DNA of 52,493 nt, from positions 1-52,493 of the forward strand of contig JACQKZ010000014.1 in the NCBI GenBank assembly GCA_016204275.1. The letters run 5' to 3'. The translations under genes and the position numbers were made by a program. The stretch is from Nanobdellati archaeon. GTDB taxonomy: Archaea > Nanobdellota > Nanobdellia > UBA10117. Under the pieces are notes generated by a model. The model was not told where the DNA came from and did not search any database. It saw only the letters and a list, made by a program, of their open reading frames with translations. Shown piece by piece: positions 49,111 through 52,493 of the stretch. Every line of letters begins with the position of its first letter. Position 1 is the stretch's first letter.

Positions 49111-49839
49111 ATGAAAAAAAACTTAAAAAAAGTGCTAGGAGATTTAGAAACGCCCACACCAGAGAAAAAGCTAAAGTCTTTTCGCGATGAAACGCTCGAA
49201 GATGCGCTTCCAAAAATTACTGTGTGCTATGAAAAAGCATTGGCACAAAGATTTGATATCGCATCAGATAATTTTAGTGGTAGAGTAGGAAAGCCAAAGC
49301 TAAAAGTTCCAAATATAGCAATCACGCCGCAAATAATTTCCGAATTTTCTGTTGAGTGCTATGGTTATGTTGATATGCCAAATTATGAAACAGCCACAGG
49401 TCTTTATCTTACGGCGCTAATACAAAAATCCTACGGGCAAGGCCACAACAATTTTTCAATTGAAACAAATGGATTAGTTGTTGGCCAATCCTTGATTGGT
49501 CTGGGCGCCTATTTAATTGGAAAAAAAGAAAATCCAATAAAAATTTTTGTCAAGGGCGATTTAGGAGTTGACTTGGGCCTGTGCGCAGAAAACATTGCAG
49601 TAGAAGTACGCGGGAATGCAGGCATGATAGTGGCGCAACGTGCGAAAAGTTCTGAGTTTGTGCTTGATGGCCTGCTGTTTGGTGCCGGGGCTTTTTCAGA
49701 GAATTGTGTTTTTAAGTCAAAATCAAAAGCAGTTCTGAGCGGTATTAAAAAAACCAAAGCCGTAACAAACGCAACGCTATACTGGGTTAACAGGCAAGGC
49801 AAAGATGTTTTGTATGCGAGAGTGACTAGCAAATTATGA
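49111..49839 (+). CDS. MoxR/VWA-associated paralogue family, member 6 (242 aa)
   Basis: LKKVLGDLETPTPEKKLKSF starts the protein. A TLEDALPKITVCYEKAL helix, the YLTALIQKSYGQGHNNF core and a Gly-repeat region (VKGDLGVDLG, VRGNAGMIVAQRAKSSEF, LDGLLFGAGAF, NCVFKSKSKAVL) follow. It is closest to members 3 and 7. The end LYWVNRQGKDVLY parallels VYWLNNKKRVLI in member 3. Confidence 0.75.
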   Translation: MKKNLKKVLGDLETPTPEKKLKSFRDETLEDALPKITVCYEKALAQRFDIASDNFSGRVGKPKLKVPNIAITPQIISEFSVECYGYVDMPNYETATGLYLTALIQKSYGQGHNNFSIETNGLVVGQSLIGLGAYLIGKKENPIKIFVKGDLGVDLGLCAENIAVEVRGNAGMIVAQRAKSSEFVLDGLLFGAGAFSENCVFKSKSKAVLSGIKKTKAVTNATLYWVNRQGKDVLYARVTSKL

Positions 49840-49843
49840 TAAG

Positions 49844-50647
49844 ATGGGGCAGGCAAACGTACAAAAGGCATTGGCTGGCTTGGAAGTTCCAACGCCAGAA
49901 AAAAGTATCAAAGTAATGCGCAGTGAAACGCTCGAGGAAACAGTAAGGCGGCTCTCCGAAGCTTATGAACGCTTTTTGCAGATGGACATTCATGATGTGT
50001 TTGAAAACGGCTATTATTTGGGTAAAGTTAGAGAGTTTGATGCGCTAAACATAACACCACAAGCCATATTTGAGTTTGTAGCTCGGCTAAGCTCGCCAGA
50101 CGAGGAAGCAGATTTTCCGCAGCGGACAGGAAATTTTATTTCAGCCATGATTCAGCGTTCCTATGATGCTGGCCACAACAATTTTGAGATATATGCCGAA
50201 AATTTAGATAGTTCTGAGAGAATTTTTTCAGAGATCGTTGGCAGCACGCAGCGCCGCATCAAACTTAAAGCCACAGGCGATTTTTTGGGTGTGGGATGTT
50301 TCCACAGATTAAAAAATGTTGACGCTAAAGTAATTGGTAGTGTGGGAGAGTCTGCGTTTTCAAGCGCATATTTATCAAATTTTGAAATTTCTGGCAGTGT
50401 TGGCGTGAGCTCTGCGCAGCTTGGCAGGTATTCGAGTTACAAGCTACTTGGCGATGTTTGCGGGAAGAATTTTGGCGTATCGACCACAGATAGCATCATT
50501 ATGCATCGCTCTGAAATTATTCTTGATGCTATTCGCAAGCAGAAGTATGCTGGCAAGTATAATAAATATTATCTGCTGAAAGACGGCAGGGAAATTCCAT
50601 ACACAACAGCGTATAGATTAAAGCAACGGGTGAAAAGCATAATATGA
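49844..50647 (+). CDS. MoxR/VWA-associated paralogue family, member 7 (267 aa)
   Basis: This is the longest member. VQKALAGLEVPTPEKSIKVM, a TLEETVRRLSEAYERFL helix, ISAMIQRSYDAGHNNF, and an extended Gly-repeat region with an extra turn (ATGDFLGVGCF, VIGSVGESAFSS, ISGSVGVSSAQ, LLGDVCGKNFGV) are followed by YYLLKDGREIPY, as in member 1. It starts 4 nt after member 6 and ends the cluster. Confidence 0.75.
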   Translation: MGQANVQKALAGLEVPTPEKSIKVMRSETLEETVRRLSEAYERFLQMDIHDVFENGYYLGKVREFDALNITPQAIFEFVARLSSPDEEADFPQRTGNFISAMIQRSYDAGHNNFEIYAENLDSSERIFSEIVGSTQRRIKLKATGDFLGVGCFHRLKNVDAKVIGSVGESAFSSAYLSNFEISGSVGVSSAQLGRYSSYKLLGDVCGKNFGVSTTDSIIMHRSEIILDAIRKQKYAGKYNKYYLLKDGREIPYTTAYRLKQRVKSII

Positions 50648-50716
50648 GGCAAAAATATTTAAAAAGAACGCTTATAACAGAAAATAATTAAAAAAATATA
50701 TCTGCACAATTAGCAA

Positions 50717-50727
50717 ACTATTTAAAC
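50717..50727 (+). promoter_or_regulatory. TATA-like promoter of the archaellin/pilin-like gene
   Basis: ACTATTTAAAC lies 21-31 nt before the ATG at 50748, the usual archaeal distance for a leaderless transcript. A second AT-rich element (ATATTTAAAAAG, near 50656-50667) lies further upstream. Confidence 0.45.
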
Positions 50728-50747
50728 CGTAACACTAACTGTCTATT

Positions 50748-51302
50748 ATGGCCACAAGTAAAAAGTCAATTACGCCGATCATCGCAATCATCCTGACAAT
50801 GATGATGGTTGTAGCAGTCGCAGGGGCTATGTTCTACTGGCTGACCAGAATTCAGGAGCAGGGGCAGGGCGGCGTTGAGAGTTTTAACACACGATTTTTT
50901 TCCACAGCAGCGACCGCAGCGAATGTAATCCGCACTAACTACAACGGCACATTTGCCAGCAATGAGTTTATGAGCGTGCTAATACAAAACACAGGCAATG
51001 CCAAAGTCGCTACTCAGGTTAATGCCACGCCTTCGGTGGAGTGGGTTGTGTCCGACTCGGCTGGCCGGACAGTATGCACACAGCCATGGAACGGCGCAGT
51101 TGGCTCAAACAGAAATGTAATCTGCTCACTGGGCTGCGGGGCAGACATTAACCCTGGCCAGATCCGCGAGCTAAGGCTGAACATCACAAGCACAGAGTGT
51201 ACTTTAGTTAATGTAACAAACGGCACCCAGATAAATTTCATAATAACATTCCAGGGCAAGGCAACCGCAGCAGGAAGCTTTGTTAAAGAAGCTTCAAGTT
51301 AG
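50748..51302 (+). CDS. Archaellin/type IV pilin-like protein, 184 aa
   Basis: MATSKKSITPIIAIILTMMM is the typical start of archaeal type IV pilins and archaellins (Lys before a Ser/Thr-Pro-Ile-Ile-Ala hydrophobic stretch), followed by a beta-rich exported domain. The domain has several N-x-(S/T) sites suited to N-glycosylation, and four cysteines. It is likely a filament subunit for the ATPase/platform pair at 20653-25453, although it lies 25 kb away and has its own promoter. Confidence 0.8.
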   Translation: MATSKKSITPIIAIILTMMMVVAVAGAMFYWLTRIQEQGQGGVESFNTRFFSTAATAANVIRTNYNGTFASNEFMSVLIQNTGNAKVATQVNATPSVEWVVSDSAGRTVCTQPWNGAVGSNRNVICSLGCGADINPGQIRELRLNITSTECTLVNVTNGTQINFIITFQGKATAAGSFVKEASS

Positions 51303-51338
51303 CGATAACTTTTTAAGTTTAAGCCCAGCAGTCCGTTT

Positions 51339-51893
51339 ATGCAACAGCAGCAAGTAATCTACCCATTCCCGCCAGAAATACTAGTGCAGCCAGAATTACG
51401 CGCGGGCGATAACGATGAGTATCCCGTTTACGCAGAATCGTGCAAATGGATAGCTAAATTTGAAGACAATACAAAATATAACGTAAACGAACGGATGCAA
51501 TTTTATTTTTCTTTCGTTGAAAATCTTTTAGCATACATGAAAACGCAGAGTATTTTAGAATTACCGTTAGACTCTATAACCACCCATTACACTGGCAATG
51601 ATGGTTGGCCAATGGAAAAAGAGCATTATATTCCATTTCCAAATCGTTCGAACCTCAAACATCCGAAGATAGGTTTGGATGGCATGTTAGTGTACCAAGA
51701 GCAGAGCGAACAAAAGACTTGGTTCGGCCTGAAGAAAGTTAAAGTATCTACAAAAAAAGTCGACCTTCGCGATTTGGCTGGCATGTGTGATTTGTTTTTT
51801 GGCCAAAAAGTGCAAAGCGCAACAAAGCTTGGCCGGCTGACAATTGATTCGTTAGTTCATTCAATTATGAGCGAAGCACATATAACTAACTAA
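51339..51893 (+). CDS. Hypothetical protein, 184 aa
   Basis: A soluble alpha/beta protein with no signal peptide. A TATA-like AACTTTTTAAGTTTAAG lies about 20-33 nt before the ATG. It contains GLDGMLVYQEQ, and its Trp- and Lys-rich middle is followed by a helical end. I do not recognise the family. Confidence 0.55.
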   Translation: MQQQQVIYPFPPEILVQPELRAGDNDEYPVYAESCKWIAKFEDNTKYNVNERMQFYFSFVENLLAYMKTQSILELPLDSITTHYTGNDGWPMEKEHYIPFPNRSNLKHPKIGLDGMLVYQEQSEQKTWFGLKKVKVSTKKVDLRDLAGMCDLFFGQKVQSATKLGRLTIDSLVHSIMSEAHITN

Positions 51894-52095
51894 TTTTTTA
51901 TCTCATGGACACGGCAACTTGGACTCTTTCGGAAGCTTCATACTCTGTCAGATAGCATTCCCGAATATTCGTATATTAAATTATATATAACGCATATAAA
52001 ACAATATATAATAACATCTAAGTTAAAAAAACTAAAAAATAAAATAAAAGAAGGTGCTTTGCCTTGCTTTAGCTTTAATCCCAATTCTCAGAGAC
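51894..52095. other. AT-rich gap between convergent genes
   Basis: About 200 nt, more than 70 percent A+T around 51960-52050, with several TATATAA-like runs but no reading frame, hairpin or repeat that I can support. It lies between two convergent genes, so it probably contains both transcript ends. Confidence 0.4.
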
Positions 52096-52383
52096 TTACT
52101 TTAGTCTGCTGAAAATTTGGATAGCCATCGCAATGGCGCCTATCAACACTAGGATAAAGGCGATCACTGCAAACACGACGTTAATCCAGCCCACGGCTGT
52201 CGTAACGCTCGGCACTCTGTCCGCTACTTCGGACAGTACCGGTGTCAAAAGCAGGAATACTGAACCTGATGCAAAGTATCCGAGCTCCTTTCGCAGTTGG
52301 TCTACGTAGCCGCTGAACTTTAGGAATGCTAATCCTAACAGCAGGCCCACGCCTACACCCAATGTTCCTTCCAAAAAGGCCAT
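52096..52383 (-). CDS. Small membrane protein, 95 aa
   Basis: Three hydrophobic helices (about residues 6-24, 37-52 and 66-89) with short loops. The ribosome-binding sequence GGAGGT lies 6 nt before the ATG (52387-52392 on the minus strand), the best such site in the window. A TATATA-rich promoter lies further upstream near 52420-52435. No known family. Confidence 0.65.
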   Translation of the reverse strand: MAFLEGTLGVGVGLLLGLAFLKFSGYVDQLRKELGYFASGSVFLLLTPVLSEVADRVPSVTTAVGWINVVFAVIAFILVLIGAIAMAIQIFSRLK

Positions 52384-52493
52384 TTTTTACCTCCTATACT
52401 TAATTAGCTATTATCGGAAGCAGTATATATAAAAGTTAGTCACAACTCGGAAGTTTTTGTCATTTTATAGAAATTACTATAATAGTATATAAA

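Overview
The window looks like a chromosomal piece of an archaeon, most likely a DPANN-type lineage (Woesearchaeota/Pacearchaeota/Diapherotrites-like; I cannot place it more exactly). Evidence: archaeal information-processing genes (FEN1, archaeal-type TrpRS, Trm5-type methyltransferase, diphthine synthase, ribosomal protein L10e), a tRNA-Trp with a bulge-helix-bulge intron at 37/38, class III (pilin/archaellin) signal sequences, TATA-like boxes about 25 nt upstream of start codons (leaderless transcripts) and many small exported proteins of the kind common in these genomes. No rRNA, CRISPR array, transposase or integrase was seen.

Layout. 1-9800: tail of a secreted Cys-rich protein, two unknown small genes, a voltage-sensor-like membrane protein, FEN1, a nucleoside-deoxyribosyltransferase/TIR-like gene, a four-gene overlapping operon on the minus strand (wHTH regulator, small unknown, BtpA-family protein, TrpRS), an interrupted tRNA-Trp gene, PAP2-like phosphatase plus Trm5, a long coiled-coil membrane protein and DphB. 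9800-19200: exported, helical and multi-TM proteins of unknown function, including several paralogous pairs. 19200-25450: assembly machinery of a type IV filament (secretion ATPase, double-T2SF membrane platform, two coiled-coil accessory proteins). 25600-38330: a long run of pilin-like proteins, from 38-residue membrane peptides through a tandem pilin trio with Ca-binding-type loops to ~880-residue exported proteins with CARDB, MopE-like and propeller-like regions. 38300-41800: L10e, small membrane proteins and a degenerate PEP-synthase-like protein. 41860-50650: a MoxR AAA+ ATPase and a VWA protein with an HEIAH motif, flanked by seven members of one paralogous protein family. 50700-end: an archaellin/pilin-like protein, one unknown and a small membrane protein.

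Two things stand out. First, the MoxR/VWA locus with seven tightly coupled paralogues looks like an undescribed archaeal AAA+/VWA system. Second, at least six short (about 80-130 bp) inserts made of hairpins are each flanked by imperfect or perfect direct repeats that duplicate the start or end of a gene (in the tRNA, the T loop). Two of them, just upstream of the start codons at 38182 and 39099, share one architecture (GGAGG, hairpin with GNA triloop, CAAAGYGCC linker, second hairpin, start codon) with compensatory changes in the stems, so the fold rather than the sequence is preserved. The insert in the tRNA-Trp T arm would have to be removed to give a normal tRNA, which raises the question of whether these elements are excised from RNA.
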